The notes: generated by a model from the letters alone, not told the origin. Positions 1-9,105 are shown, counted from the first letter of the stretch. The stretch is 64,000 nt of DNA from QHWT01 sp963755695 (GCA_963755695.1 CAVWLB010000010.1:930001-994000); one strand, 5' to 3'. Program-made: numbers and translations.

Positions 1-926
1 GGATGCTCGTTCTTGCCGAGGCCCCAGCGCGCGATGTCGAACTGGTGCGGCCCCTGGTTGCCGGTGTCGCCATTGCCGTAATCCCAGTGCCAGTGCCAGT
101 TGTAATGAAAGTGGTTGCGGTTGAACGGCCGCTTCGGCGCCGGTCCGAGCCACATGTCGTAGTCGACCTTCGAGAGGTACTGGTCGGTGTACGGACCTTC
201 GCTGCCGGTACCGCCGACGGTGAACGAGAACTTGCCCTCGCTTTCCTGCATCGGGCCGTCGGGATACTTGCCGATCGGCGGGCGCGGTTTGAAGCACAGC
301 CCGCGCGCCATGTAGACCTTTCCGATGCCGCCGTCCTGAATGAATTTGATCGCTTCCTTGACCTTCGGACGGCTCCGGTTCATCGTCCCGACCTGGACGA
401 CCTTGCCATACGCTTTTGCCGCCTCGACCATCTTTCGCCCTTCCCACACCGTGTGTGAGGCAGGCTTTTCGACGTAGACGTGCTTGCCGGCCTGAAGACC
501 CCAAATCGTGGCCAGCGCATGCCAGTGGTTCGGGATGGCGATGACGATCGCGTCGATATCCTTGTCATCGAGGACGCGCCGCAGATCCTGAACGAACGTC
601 GGCTTGAAGTTCGGCGCCTTGTCTACTAACTCCTCGTCGTGGATCCGCGAGTCGGCGAGGTTCGCGTCGATGTCGCAGAGCGTCTTGATCTCGACGTTCT
701 TGAGCTGCGCGAAGCCGCGCTTGAGAGAGTTGCCCTGACCGCGAATCCCGATGCTGGCAGTGACGACGCGGTCGTTCGCGCCGAGGATGCGGCCGCCGCG
801 ACTCGCGGCGTAGGCCGTGGGCCGGAAAAATTCACCACCGAGCGCAACACCAGCTGCCGCAGCCCCAAGGCGCGTCGCGAAATCGCGTCGTGAAATGCCG
901 TTTGTATCCTTCTCGTCGCTGGGCAC
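1..926 (-). CDS. Gfo/Idh/MocA family dehydrogenase, Tat-exported (C-terminus cut by window edge)
   Basis: About 308 N-terminal residues of an NAD(P)-dependent oxidoreductase that would oxidise a sugar or polyol; the gene runs off the left edge. The GTG start was chosen because AGGAGGAGGT sits just upstream, followed directly by a twin-arginine signal (SRRDFATRLG) and an alanine-rich hydrophobic stretch, so the folded enzyme is probably exported with its cofactor. Family marks in order are a glycine-rich nucleotide loop (SIGIRGQG, near residue 53), IAIPNHWHA (near 130) and the conserved VEKPASHTVWEG (near 152), whose lysine is the usual catalytic/cofactor residue. The C-terminal substrate domain starts (WLGPAPKRPFN) but is incomplete. 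Two further members of the family lie about 10 kb to the right. Substrate cannot be told from the sequence. Confidence 0.9.
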   Translation of the reverse strand, partial: MPSDEKDTNGISRRDFATRLGAAAAGVALGGEFFRPTAYAASRGGRILGANDRVVTASIGIRGQGNSLKRGFAQLKNVEIKTLCDIDANLADSRIHDEELVDKAPNFKPTFVQDLRRVLDDKDIDAIVIAIPNHWHALATIWGLQAGKHVYVEKPASHTVWEGRKMVEAAKAYGKVVQVGTMNRSRPKVKEAIKFIQDGGIGKVYMARGLCFKPRPPIGKYPDGPMQESEGKFSFTVGGTGSEGPYTDQYLSKVDYDMWLGPAPKRPFNRNHFHYNWHWHWDYGNGDTGNQGPHQFDIARWGLGKNEH

Positions 927-1480
927 AGTGACCTCCTCCTGAATCCTGTCCGGTGGCGCCGCGCGTGACTTACCCGCGGCGGGCGGGCCCGCCGCGCATC
1001 GTACCATGTTGTGCGGGGAATGGCCTTAGAGTAAACGCTAAAGTGAAACGGCTCACCTTGATCGTCGCGCTCGTCACCGAGCAGAGGATGGGAAGGCCCG
1101 CCGCAAGGCCGTCTCAACCGCTTGGCGATGGCACTCACGCTTGCCGACGCCTTCAAACGCATAGGTCCCGCGCGCGATCGCGATGTCGAGGTTCAGGTGG
1201 CGGCGATAGCGTTCGTCGCTGCCGGTGCGCCGGTGCTGCGGCACTCTCATTCGGGACGTCACATCGGCAGGGACCCCACTATCCGCTGGTAACCCGCGTC
1301 AGGCTCGGTCCCCACACTTTTGGCACGGTGCTGAGCAAATTGGCGGTTTCGTGCCCGCGCCTCGCGTTTCGTCGGGCGGCGCGCCAGGTACTAAGGTCCT
1401 TTCGATCAAGGCAGTTGCGAGGGAGGCACGGGGCGGATCGAGGACGGCATTGGCGTTGCTACCTGCGAAACCCGCAGGTC
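927..1480. other. Gene-poor gap with a GC hairpin and one weak small ORF
   Basis: No convincing gene. A GC-rich inverted repeat (arms GCGGCGGGC and GCCCGCCGC, 976-995) lies in the region that would be the leader of the leftward dehydrogenase. A plus-strand frame at 1128-1292 encodes 54 residues beginning MALTLADAFKRIG; it has reasonable amino-acid composition but no clear ribosome site, so I do not call it. Confidence 0.5.
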
Positions 1481-1693
1481 ATGTTCTATTTCTTTCAGAA
1501 GCAGCAGGAATATCTGCAGTGCGAAATTCGCACTGCCGATGCCCCCGATACCTTCGCCATCGTCATTACCGAACCGAACGGCTTGGAACGGTCGCAATAC
1601 GTGGTGGGATCGGCCGAAGTCTCAAAGCGCTGGCGACAATTGCAACAGGAGCTCGTCGGCGAAGGCTGGTGGGGACCCTGTGGACGAGACTAA
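1481..1693 (+). CDS. Small conserved hypothetical protein, 70 aa
   Basis: The short protein begins MFYFFQKQQEYLQCEI and continues with a strand-rich pattern (FAIVITEPNGLE) and a C-terminal helix (SKRWRQLQQELVGEGW) ending GPCGRD. From memory, proteins with the same start (M-Y/F-F-F ... Y-QCEI) and the same W-x-G-P ending are common small hypotheticals in Acidobacteriota; I know of no assigned function. No signal peptide, membrane segment or metal motif is visible. It stands alone, and the ATG was chosen because similarity to that pattern begins exactly there although the frame is open further upstream. Confidence rests on the protein pattern rather than on a strong ribosome site. Confidence 0.6.
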   Translation: MFYFFQKQQEYLQCEIRTADAPDTFAIVITEPNGLERSQYVVGSAEVSKRWRQLQQELVGEGWWGPCGRD

Positions 1694-1757
1694 TCGTCAA
1701 TCCCTGATCCCTGACCCGAAATCCATCTCCACTTTTTCGCGGTCGGGGCCCGCCTCA

Positions 1758-4010
1758 CTAGGGCGCTCTCAACACGCTCACGATGTTCGAAAAGTCGTCG
1801 GTCCACAAGGGTGCTGAGGAGGCTGCCGGCGTCGTCCAGCGCGGGTCGGCGGTCAGCGTTCCCATATCGGCCCGGCTCCGGGCGATCACCATCCACTCCG
1901 AGGGAAACTTGCCCAACTCCTCGGACATGGTGCTCGGTGGCTCTTCCTCCAGCAGCGTCACCAGTCCCTCGGCGCTGCTGATCCGCGCGAGGACCGGCGC
2001 GAGCGCCAGGTGACGGTTGGAGAGATGCACGGCAATGGCTCCGCCGGGCGCGAGGCGCGAGAGATACAGTTGCATCGCTTCGCGTGTCAGCAGGTGAACC
2101 GGAATCGCATCCGAGCTGAAGGCGTCGACCACGATCAAATCGAACCGCTGCGAACGCTCGCGGACGAGCGATAACCGGGCATCTCCGGTGACGACCGAGC
2201 ATCTCGTTCCGCATTCCTTCAGGTAGGTAAACAGCGCTTCGTTCCGCGCGACCGTTTCGACAACCGGATCGATCTCGTAGAACGTAAACCGCTGCGATGG
2301 AGCGGCGTAGGCCGCCAGTGATCCGACGCCGAGCCCGACGACGGCGATTTCCCGGCCGGCGCGCGCCGCTGGAACGCCGGCAAAGACCTGACCGATGGGA
2401 CCAGTCCGGTGGTAGTAGCTGATCGGCTCCTGACGGCGGTGTGGATCCAGGCGCTGCATTCCGTGCAGCGTCGTTCCATGGATCATGAATCGGAACTGCC
2501 GGCCATCGTCCTGACGTACGCGGTAGACGCCGAAGAAGGTGCGCGATGCGTACAGGGATGCACCCAGCGGATTGTGCACGAGCTCCGCGGAGCACAGCAG
2601 CACCGCAATGCATCCGGCGAATCGGAGCGGCCGCTTGTGCTGACGCGACGCGAGGAGAGCCGGCACCGAAACCGCGAGAATCAGATAGCGCTGGTTCGAT
2701 GCCAGCAGGTTGTGCGCGAGCACGACCGCCACTCCGGCGCCGCCGATGACGGCGACCATGAGAGCGTCTTTCATCCATTCCCCACGATCGCGCCAAAACG
2801 CGAGGTCGCGGGCGCGGAGGACGCAGGCGAGCACCAGCACAATCGGGTACTCGGCGATGCTCGAAAACATCAAGGGCGCGACCAGCGCGTTGAACAGGCC
2901 GCCGAGCATGCCGCCGAGCGCAATCCAGAAATAAAACTCCGTCAGCCGCGCCGCTGACGGCCGGTCGTCAGCCAGGTCGCCGTGACAGGCAAGTGCCAGT
3001 ACCACGAACAGCATCAGGTGCAGCGGCAAAACCAGCCACAGCGGACGTACCACCTGGCCGATCACCAGGATGACCAGCGCGGTCGTCAGCATTGGCGTCA
3101 GCCGCGCGGCGATACCGCGGAGCGGACCTGCGGATTGATTGAAGGCGACGATGAACGTCACCAGATAGAGTGAAAGCGGAACGATCCACAGGAGCGGGAA
3201 CGACGCGATGTCGGTGGCCAGATAGCTGGTGATGGCGAGCAACAGGCTCGACGGCACGAACGCAAGTGCCGTCCAGCGGATACGACGCGACCAGGGAATC
3301 GACACCGGCACTTCCACCGCGTCGGTCGGCGCTGACGAGCCCGCGTGTGCCGACCGATCGCCGCGTCTCCAGACCGTCGCGGCACACGCGACCGTCAAAG
3401 CGACGAGCAGACCGTAACCCGCCGTCCACACGCGCGCCTGATCCTGGAGCCGAAGCGTCGGCTCCACGACAGCCGGATATGCGATCAGCGCAACGAAGCT
3501 TCCCAGGTTGCTCGCGGTGTACAGGAAGTACGGATCATCAGCGCCACGATCGCCAGTCGCCGAGTACCACTTCTGCAGCACCGCGGCGCTGGTGGAGAGC
3601 ACGAAGAAGGGAAGCCCGATCGTAACCAGCAGCGCGAGCAGCAGCCAGACGGCGGGGTTCTCGCCGGACGGCGGCGTCGCATTCGCGAGATTGAAGGGCA
3701 GCGCAACGAGCGGCAGCGCAATCAGCGCCGCATGCATCGCGAGATGCCGCCGCACTCCCAGCCAGGCGGTCGCCCCGTGTGCATAGGCGTAACCGGCGAG
3801 CAGCATGGCCTGGAAGAAGACGAGGCAGGTATTCCAGACTGCCGGCGCGCCGCCCAGTGACGGCAGCACCATCCGCGCAACCATCGGTTCCATCAGGAAC
3901 ATCAGGAACGCGCTGGTGAACAGCGTCACCGCAAAGAGGGTGACCAGGGCGCGCGACTGCTGACGCACGGCCGCTGGCGCGGCGGCTGCAAGAACGGCCG
4001 TCTCGGACAT
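1758..4010 (-). CDS. Fused MFS-type membrane domain / spermidine synthase-like protein
   Basis: A 750-residue two-part protein. Residues ~20-430 are membrane-embedded (about a dozen hydrophobic helices, starting LVTLFAVTLFTSAFLMFLMEPMVARMVLP, a start typical of this fused family given here only as its general region). Residues ~550-740 form a Rossmann methyltransferase-like domain related to spermidine synthase: VVGLGVGSLAAYA near 555 is the AdoMet/decarboxy-AdoMet loop, followed by an acidic strand end (YEIDP), GDARL and VDAFSSDAIP near 632. Proteins of this architecture are widespread in Acidobacteriota and Proteobacteria, and their substrate is mostly unknown; an aminopropyl or methyl transfer to a substrate handled by the membrane domain is inference. 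It is monocistronic. A perfect 23-bp dyad lies about 100 bp upstream. Confidence 0.88.
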   Translation of the reverse strand: MSETAVLAAAAPAAVRQQSRALVTLFAVTLFTSAFLMFLMEPMVARMVLPSLGGAPAVWNTCLVFFQAMLLAGYAYAHGATAWLGVRRHLAMHAALIALPLVALPFNLANATPPSGENPAVWLLLALLVTIGLPFFVLSTSAAVLQKWYSATGDRGADDPYFLYTASNLGSFVALIAYPAVVEPTLRLQDQARVWTAGYGLLVALTVACAATVWRRGDRSAHAGSSAPTDAVEVPVSIPWSRRIRWTALAFVPSSLLLAITSYLATDIASFPLLWIVPLSLYLVTFIVAFNQSAGPLRGIAARLTPMLTTALVILVIGQVVRPLWLVLPLHLMLFVVLALACHGDLADDRPSAARLTEFYFWIALGGMLGGLFNALVAPLMFSSIAEYPIVLVLACVLRARDLAFWRDRGEWMKDALMVAVIGGAGVAVVLAHNLLASNQRYLILAVSVPALLASRQHKRPLRFAGCIAVLLCSAELVHNPLGASLYASRTFFGVYRVRQDDGRQFRFMIHGTTLHGMQRLDPHRRQEPISYYHRTGPIGQVFAGVPAARAGREIAVVGLGVGSLAAYAAPSQRFTFYEIDPVVETVARNEALFTYLKECGTRCSVVTGDARLSLVRERSQRFDLIVVDAFSSDAIPVHLLTREAMQLYLSRLAPGGAIAVHLSNRHLALAPVLARISSAEGLVTLLEEEPPSTMSEELGKFPSEWMVIARSRADMGTLTADPRWTTPAASSAPLWTDDFSNIVSVLRAP

Positions 4011-4110
4011 ATCCCGTGCGCGTGACCAAGAAGCACGCCAGGGGCTAACTCGCTGTGGGTCGCAGCTTTTCCAGCCTCACGGCGACCGCAGCCCGGACCC
4101 CGCCCGATCA

Positions 4111-4133
4111 GTTTTGCAATCGAATTGCAAAAC
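4111..4133. promoter_or_regulatory. Perfect 10+3+10 palindrome, candidate operator
   Basis: Arms GTTTTGCAAT and ATTGCAAAAC are perfectly complementary around a CGA spacer. The arms are A/T-rich in an otherwise GC-rich gap, lack a T-run, and sit 100 bp upstream of the leftward fused MFS/spermidine synthase start and 28 bp past the end of the next leftward gene. That makes a protein-binding operator more likely than a terminator. The cognate regulator is unknown. Confidence 0.5.
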
Positions 4134-4160
4134 CGTCGGTCGTTCAACCGGCTTCGGACG

Positions 4161-4559
4161 TCACCAGGGAATCGGCCCGAAGCGATCGTCGCATTCCACG
4201 AGCCACGCGTGCGCATCGTCGATGGCGGTGAACACGCGGGACTGCGCGCCAACGCGCCCGTTGAGCACGGCCTGAACCGGGATGATGGCCGGGACGACGG
4301 CGGGCGAGGTAAGGATCGCGATACGGCGCTGTGCGAAGAGACTCTGACGTCGCGTGAAGTACAACGCCATCTGCTGCGCGAAGTCGTCGGTCAGCGCCGT
4401 CGTGCCCGTCCGATCGATGAGGATGCGGTAGCGCCGGTCGATCGATGTGTCGTTGGCTATCCGTTCGATTGTCGTAAACCAATCGTCGAATGCGAGCGGT
4501 TCGACCAGCCGCAATCTGACGATCTTGGCCCCATGGTTGACCGACCAGAGAAGGGGCAT
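4161..4559 (-). CDS. STAS/SpoIIAA-like small protein (tentative)
   Basis: 132 residues beginning MPLLWSVNHGAKIVRLRLVEPLAF. The pattern is an N-terminal beta strand, FDDWFTTIERIAND, RILIDRTGTTAL, a helix and a C-terminal AHAWLVEC helix. This alternation and the central ILIDRTG strand resemble the STAS/SpoIIAA-like fold seen in many small bacterial proteins, but there is no diagnostic phospho-serine motif, so the assignment is by pattern only. The frame is open 36 codons further upstream, but that extension is arginine/proline-rich and unlike protein; I chose the internal ATG, with GAGG a little upstream. Downstream (leftward) lie the 23-bp palindrome and the fused MFS/spermidine synthase gene. 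Confidence 0.5.
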   Translation of the reverse strand: MPLLWSVNHGAKIVRLRLVEPLAFDDWFTTIERIANDTSIDRRYRILIDRTGTTALTDDFAQQMALYFTRRQSLFAQRRIAILTSPAVVPAIIPVQAVLNGRVGAQSRVFTAIDDAHAWLVECDDRFGPIPW

Positions 4560-4838
4560 GTCTTCGAATCCTCGACGAGCACTTCTGCAGGGTGAGCCCG
4601 TGGAATAGAGCGTACGCGGCCGCTCGACGTCAAGCGGAAACGACCGCGACGCCGTGTAATCGCGCAATAGTTACTGTCGCAGAACGCGACAAGGATCCAC
4701 CGGGCGCGGCGGGTAGCAACGACACGCAAGCAATTTTCCTCGATAACTCGGTCGTTCTTGCGGCTTCCCGTGCGATCCTGATGCGAGATCGCGTGGCCTG
4801 GCCACGGGATCCGGTCTTGCTCTAGCGGAGGGCTTCCC

Positions 4839-4991
4839 ATGGTGTGGCTGATTCCCCTTGCAGTTCTTGTGATTGGTGTTGGTGTGTTCGCGCGGTCGCG
4901 ACGGCGCGGCGACGATCAGGGTGTGCTGTCGGAACCGGTGAGTGGAGATTGGCTCGCGCAGGCGAGGTCGCGCGGGGATCACAACTGGTGA
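4839..4991 (+). CDS. Single-pass small membrane protein, 50 aa
   Basis: Starts MVWLIPLAVLVIGVGVFARSRRR: one clear hydrophobic helix (residues 3-18) followed by a positive stop-transfer cluster, then a short polar tail ending RGDHNW. A good ribosome site (GCGGAGGG) lies six bases before the ATG. The length, charge pattern and ribosome site together support a real gene although it is short. Inserted with the tail in the cytoplasm by the positive-inside rule. It precedes the NIPSNAP gene by 56 bp on the same strand and could be co-transcribed. Function unknown. Confidence 0.5.
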   Translation: MVWLIPLAVLVIGVGVFARSRRRGDDQGVLSEPVSGDWLAQARSRGDHNW

Positions 4992-5047
4992 TCTCGCAAG
5001 TGGGTGATTGATCTGGTGATGTGGTGAACTGGTGATAACGTTCGGGC

Positions 5048-5851
5048 GTGGACAGACGCGCCTTCATCACCACCACATTCGGAACTACCGTGCTCGCCTC
5101 CGGTCTCGCGAATGCCGCGCAACGCTCCAGCGAGGCTGAGCCAAATACCCCCGATCTCTTCATCTCGCGTCAATACAGTCTGCGGAACGGCTCAGGGCCT
5201 CGGCGGCTCGCCGAGTATCTCGAGGCGGCATACATTCCAGCGCTGAATCGGATCGGCCACAAGCCAATCGGCGTGTTCGAGGTCGCGACCGGCCTCCCGT
5301 CCCCGACCGTCTTCGTTCTGACCCCAGCGACCGTTCGAAACCTGCCGGCAATTGAGACCGAGCTCGAGCGCGACGAACAGTTTCTTCGTGCGGCCATGCC
5401 GTACCTCGATGCGCCCGCGACCGATCCCGTGTACGTGCGGCAGGAGGTGGTGCTGCTCGCGGCGTTCACCAAGGTGCCGCATGTGGAAGTGCCGGCCGCG
5501 ACCGCCACGAAGGGGGCGCGGCTCTTCGAGCTGCGCACCTACGAGAGCCCCAGCGAGCGCGCGCACCGCGCGAAAGTGCGCATGTTCTCCGAGATGGGCG
5601 AGATAGACATCTTTCGACGGGTCGGCCTGACGCCGGTATTTTTCTCGCGCACGCTTGCCGGACCGCGCATGCCCAGCCTGGTTTACATGCTCGTGCACGA
5701 GAACATGGCGGCACGCGACAAGAGCTGGGACGCGTTCAGGAACCATCCCGATTGGAAAAAGCTCTCCGCCACACCGGGGTACACCGATCCCGAGATCGTT
5801 TCCAACATCACCACCGTATTGCTTCGCCCGGCTGCCTACTCGCAGATCTGA
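5048..5851 (+). CDS. NIPSNAP family protein, exported
   Basis: 267 residues with a leader (MDRRAFITTTFGTTVLASGLANA) that has a twin arginine pair and an A-x-A cleavage site, so export is likely. Two tandem ferredoxin-like NIPSNAP domains follow: the first around LFISRQYSLRNGSGP, the second around LFELRTYESPSER with the family-typical ending ARDKSWDAFRNHPDWKKL. GTG start by position relative to the leader. In Acidobacteriota and Planctomycetota such proteins are often found beside DUF1080 and Gfo/Idh/MocA genes, as here, where a DUF1080 gene follows 95 bp downstream. The biochemical role of exported NIPSNAP proteins is not established; a sugar- or carbohydrate-linked role is inferred from neighbours only. 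Confidence 0.85.
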   Translation: MDRRAFITTTFGTTVLASGLANAAQRSSEAEPNTPDLFISRQYSLRNGSGPRRLAEYLEAAYIPALNRIGHKPIGVFEVATGLPSPTVFVLTPATVRNLPAIETELERDEQFLRAAMPYLDAPATDPVYVRQEVVLLAAFTKVPHVEVPAATATKGARLFELRTYESPSERAHRAKVRMFSEMGEIDIFRRVGLTPVFFSRTLAGPRMPSLVYMLVHENMAARDKSWDAFRNHPDWKKLSATPGYTDPEIVSNITTVLLRPAAYSQI

Positions 5852-5946
5852 CTCGAACGCGGGCGCGATCCGCTCGAGCTGTCGACCTGCGTTGCGCCTC
5901 GAGCGCTGCGGTCCGCGTGTGTCTCACGTGCTAGACTCCGGGCGCT

Positions 5947-6576
5947 ATGAGCACCTTCCTTCGCATCTGCCCGGTGATCGTTGCAGCGATGCTGCAGGGC
6001 CCCGCGCCTCAGGCCGGCTGGACCGACCTGTTCAACGGCAAGGATTTCACTGGCTGGAAAATGTGGAACCCGGATTCGTTCACGATCGAGGACGGCGCGA
6101 TCGTCGCACACGGCACGCCCGGCCTTGCCTATTACCACGGCCCGTTCCGCGATCACATGTTTCGTGATTTCGAATTGAAAGTCGACGTGATGACGCGGCC
6201 GGGATCGAACGGCGGCGTGTTCATCCTGACCGGATACCAGGAAAAGGGCTGGCCGCCGACGGGCTTTGAAGTCCAGGTCAACAACTCATACGTGCGCGAT
6301 CCGGTGAAGACCGGCAGCCTGTATCACGTCAAGGACGTGAACGAGCCTGCGGCCAAGGATAACGAGTGGTTCACCCAGCAGATCATCGTCAAAGGGGACA
6401 CGATCACAATTAGCGTGAACGACAAGCAAACGGTTCAGTGGCAACAGCCGGCCGACTGGGGCGGCACGCGCGATTTCGCGGGGCGCAAGATCAGTCCGGG
6501 AACGATCGGGCTCCAGGCGCACGATCCGAACAGCACCGTCTATTACAAGAACATCCGGATCAAGCCGCTGGACTGA
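5947..6576 (+). CDS. DUF1080 protein (3-keto-disaccharide hydrolase-like)
   Basis: 209 residues: short secretion leader (MSTFLRICPVIVAAMLQGPA), then the family signature GWTDLFNGKDFTGWKMWN followed by the jelly-roll pattern with GGVFILTGYQ and a C-terminal GTIGLQAHDPNSTVYYKNIRIK. DUF1080 proteins are concanavalin-like folds; characterised relatives cleave 3-keto-glycosides produced by Gfo/Idh/MocA oxidases, so this is the expected hydrolytic partner for the dehydrogenases at the left edge and at 10-12.7 kb. Exported or periplasmic. It overlaps the end of the convergent MFS gene by 17 bp. The family call is firm; the exact substrate is inference. Confidence 0.9.
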   Translation: MSTFLRICPVIVAAMLQGPAPQAGWTDLFNGKDFTGWKMWNPDSFTIEDGAIVAHGTPGLAYYHGPFRDHMFRDFELKVDVMTRPGSNGGVFILTGYQEKGWPPTGFEVQVNNSYVRDPVKTGSLYHVKDVNEPAAKDNEWFTQQIIVKGDTITISVNDKQTVQWQQPADWGGTRDFAGRKISPGTIGLQAHDPNSTVYYKNIRIKPLD

Positions 6577-7759
6577 CGCGTCGCGCGCCTGGGCGGAGGA
6601 CGAACGCTGACGCAGCCGTCGCCACGGCCAGAGCGACGAAGAACACGCTCGTCGCCGTGTGAATGCCTGCCTGTTGCCAGAGCAGCCCGAAGAGAACCGA
6701 CGCCAGCAGCCGCGCGATGTTTGTGGTCGTTGCAAGAAACGACAGGCCGCTGCCCGATGCTTCCTTAGGCAGGACGGCCGCAGCTGCCGCGGTCAATACA
6801 CCGTCAGTTGCAGCGTAGTAAGCACCCAGCAGGGCGATGCTCGCCAGGGCGAGCCCAGGGCCGATCGACGGCCGCAGCAGCGCCAGATAAAGCATCGCGA
6901 GCAGTACGTGGCCGCCGAGCAGAACGAGCGTTCTGCCCGCACGATCCGCGAAACGGCCCATCGGAATGGCCAAGAGCGCGGTCAGCAACGACGTCCCAAC
7001 ATAGAAGAGGGGGAACGCGCTCGCGCCAATCTGCAGCTGCCGCTGCAGCGACAGGAAGATGAATCCGTCGCTGATGGTCGCGACGCTCAGGAGAAATCCC
7101 GCGACGAGAATGCGGCGGAACTCGGGCGCTCCCGCGGCATCGAACGCAGCCCGCCACGGTAGTGATTTCTGCACCGTCCCGCTGTCAACCGGCGCCGGCT
7201 CGACGCACACGAGAATCACACCAAGTCCAGCCAGCGCGACGGCAAAGCTGACGGCAAACAGGACGTCGAATCTTGCCGGCATGGCCGCGAGCAGCCCGAA
7301 GGCCACGAGCGGCCCGAGCATCGCACCTGCCGCGTCGAGCGAGCGATGGACGCCAAAGGCGGTCGCCAGTTGATCGGATTTGCTGCGCAATGAAATCAGC
7401 GCGTCGCGCGGGGCCGTTCGCACACCCTTGCCAATGCGATCGACCGCGACGATGGCGCCAATCGGTCCGGGTGCGCTGCCGGCCATGAGGAGCGCAACGC
7501 GGCAGACCGCCGACAAGGCATAGCCGGTAGCGGCCGCTTCCTTATAGCGTCCGCGTCGATCCGATACGACGCCAGCCAGCACGCGCACCAGCGCCGCCAC
7601 GCCTTGGTACATGCCATCGATCACGCCAAAGGCGAGCGGCCGCATCCCGAGCTCGAGGACCAGATACATCGGCAGGATGCTGGCGACCATTTCCGACGAT
7701 ACGTCGGTCAGCAGGCTGGTCAGGCCAAGCGCCCACACGGTCCGGTGGACGACGGGCAT
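6560..7759 (-). CDS. Major facilitator superfamily transporter
   Basis: 399 residues with about twelve hydrophobic helices. The N-terminus VWALGLTSLLTDVSSEMVASILPMYLV is the hallmark of a particular MFS subgroup found in many soil bacteria, and the loop VSDRRGRYKEAA plus RIGKGVRTAPRDALI are the usual cytoplasmic-loop motifs. The frame extends to 7855 but that extension is arginine-rich and unlikely; the ATG giving MPVVHRTVWALG was chosen. Located in the inner membrane; substrate unknown. It converges on the DUF1080 gene, overlapping it by 17 bp, so the two are not co-transcribed. Confidence 0.85.
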   Translation of the reverse strand: MPVVHRTVWALGLTSLLTDVSSEMVASILPMYLVLELGMRPLAFGVIDGMYQGVAALVRVLAGVVSDRRGRYKEAAATGYALSAVCRVALLMAGSAPGPIGAIVAVDRIGKGVRTAPRDALISLRSKSDQLATAFGVHRSLDAAGAMLGPLVAFGLLAAMPARFDVLFAVSFAVALAGLGVILVCVEPAPVDSGTVQKSLPWRAAFDAAGAPEFRRILVAGFLLSVATISDGFIFLSLQRQLQIGASAFPLFYVGTSLLTALLAIPMGRFADRAGRTLVLLGGHVLLAMLYLALLRPSIGPGLALASIALLGAYYAATDGVLTAAAAAVLPKEASGSGLSFLATTTNIARLLASVLFGLLWQQAGIHTATSVFFVALAVATAASAFVLRPGARRVSPAA

Positions 7760-8013
7760 CAGTGACTGGAGTCGACCGGCCCTTCTACCAGCGCCGACGA
7801 TCCGGCCAGTTCGGGAGGGGCGGGTGAGCAGGCCGGCCCAATCAATTGCGTACATAGAAATGTCTCAAAGGCAGTGGTGAGCGGAGAGGAGAGGCAAGGA
7901 GCCGGCCACAGGCCTGGGGCGGTTGTCAACAGTTGCGGCGACTGTGGCGGAGAAGTCTGCCAAAGCCGACACTAATGTCCGGCGGCCCGGAGACTTTTCG
8001 CGTCCCTTCGCCT

Positions 8014-9039
8014 TCAGCGCACGACGATCGGAGAGGCGGCCTGGAGGACGAAGGCACGGGCGGGTTCCGCGCCGTCGACCGGGGCCATCCACACGTCGAC
8101 GACCGCCGATTGGGATCCGCGGCCGGCTCCGTAAAGGACGTGGTTGTCGTCGAACCACTCGATCTGGTCGTCAATCGATCGGGCTTCGGCCGCGATCGGG
8201 TGTTCCTGCAGCGTGGCCAGATCGAGCACGTAGAAACGCCATGGCGCGAGGTCGCCGCCAACGCGTTTCTTGAAGGCAATGCGGCGGTTGTCTGGCGAGA
8301 TCGACGGGCACTCGACGTTCTCCCGAAGCACGGTCATCGCGCGCGCACTGATATCCCCGCGAACCAGGTACGTCTTCTTGGCACTCCACAGCGACGCGTA
8401 GAAGGTGTTGCTGTCGCGCGAGAAGGTCACACCCCAGAAATTGAAATCGGGCGAGCTGAACTTCTCTCCGTCGCGCGAGGTGCGAAACTGCTCGAGGTCG
8501 GCGATCACGCTGCCGCTGCTCATGTCGAGCAGTGTGGTTTTGGTCGAGAATGACGCCGACGCATAGCCGTGCGCCTGTCCGGTGAGAAACACGGTGATGG
8601 CACCGAACCGTCCGTCAGGAGAGATCCGGGTCCGGCTCGGAGTGCCATCGAGCTTGATGGTTGCGGCCGGACGAAAGGCGGAATCGAACAGGACCGCGTC
8701 GAACGTGCTGAAGATCCCGACCGTTTCGCGCAGGCAGATGCCTCGCCCCCTGGTGTAGGCGATGCGATCGCACTGCAGGTTCGTCGCGCCGAACGGAGCA
8801 TCGGGGTTGTCGAGGGATGCCACACTCAGCCGGCGCGCGTTCGCGCCGGAGCCGGCATGGCGGAAGAGCAAGTGCGGCTGGGCGGCCAGCGAGGCGACGT
8901 CCCCTCCGGCTACAGGCTCGGGTCGCGGCGGCGCCGGTGCAGCGCGCCGCGCGGGCGAGGCTAACGTAAATCCGATGGCGAGAAAGGCGGCGAGCGCCAG
9001 CCCGCCGATCACGAGCCCGGTGCGATTCAGGTTCGCCAT
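8014..9039 (-). CDS. TolB-like beta-propeller (PD40-type repeat) secreted protein
   Basis: 341 residues. One N-terminal hydrophobic segment (TGLVIGGLALAAFLAIGF) acts as a signal anchor, followed by a proline/alanine linker. The rest consists of propeller blades with repeated S/D-P-D-G/N-R patterns: TRISPDGRFGAITV, VTFSRDSNTFYAS, PSISPDNRRIAFKK. These are the PD40 repeats seen in TolB and in many Acidobacteriota proteins. There is no enzyme motif, so it is probably a binding or scaffold protein in the periplasm. It sits alone between the MFS and hydrolase genes, reading leftward. A housekeeping TolB is unlikely because the usual amino-terminal TolB domain is missing. Confidence 0.7.
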   Translation of the reverse strand: MANLNRTGLVIGGLALAAFLAIGFTLASPARRAAPAPPRPEPVAGGDVASLAAQPHLLFRHAGSGANARRLSVASLDNPDAPFGATNLQCDRIAYTRGRGICLRETVGIFSTFDAVLFDSAFRPAATIKLDGTPSRTRISPDGRFGAITVFLTGQAHGYASASFSTKTTLLDMSSGSVIADLEQFRTSRDGEKFSSPDFNFWGVTFSRDSNTFYASLWSAKKTYLVRGDISARAMTVLRENVECPSISPDNRRIAFKKRVGGDLAPWRFYVLDLATLQEHPIAAEARSIDDQIEWFDDNHVLYGAGRGSQSAVVDVWMAPVDGAEPARAFVLQAASPIVVR

Positions 9040-9105
9040 TCTGTGATTTGCTTGCCGGGATTGTAACCGGATTTTGGCCGCTCCTCGGCGTGCCTCGAGC
9101 TTTTT

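Noticed and set aside
8014..9039. tolB of the Tol-Pal system
   Set aside because: The amino-terminal TolB domain and any tolQRA or pal neighbours are missing.
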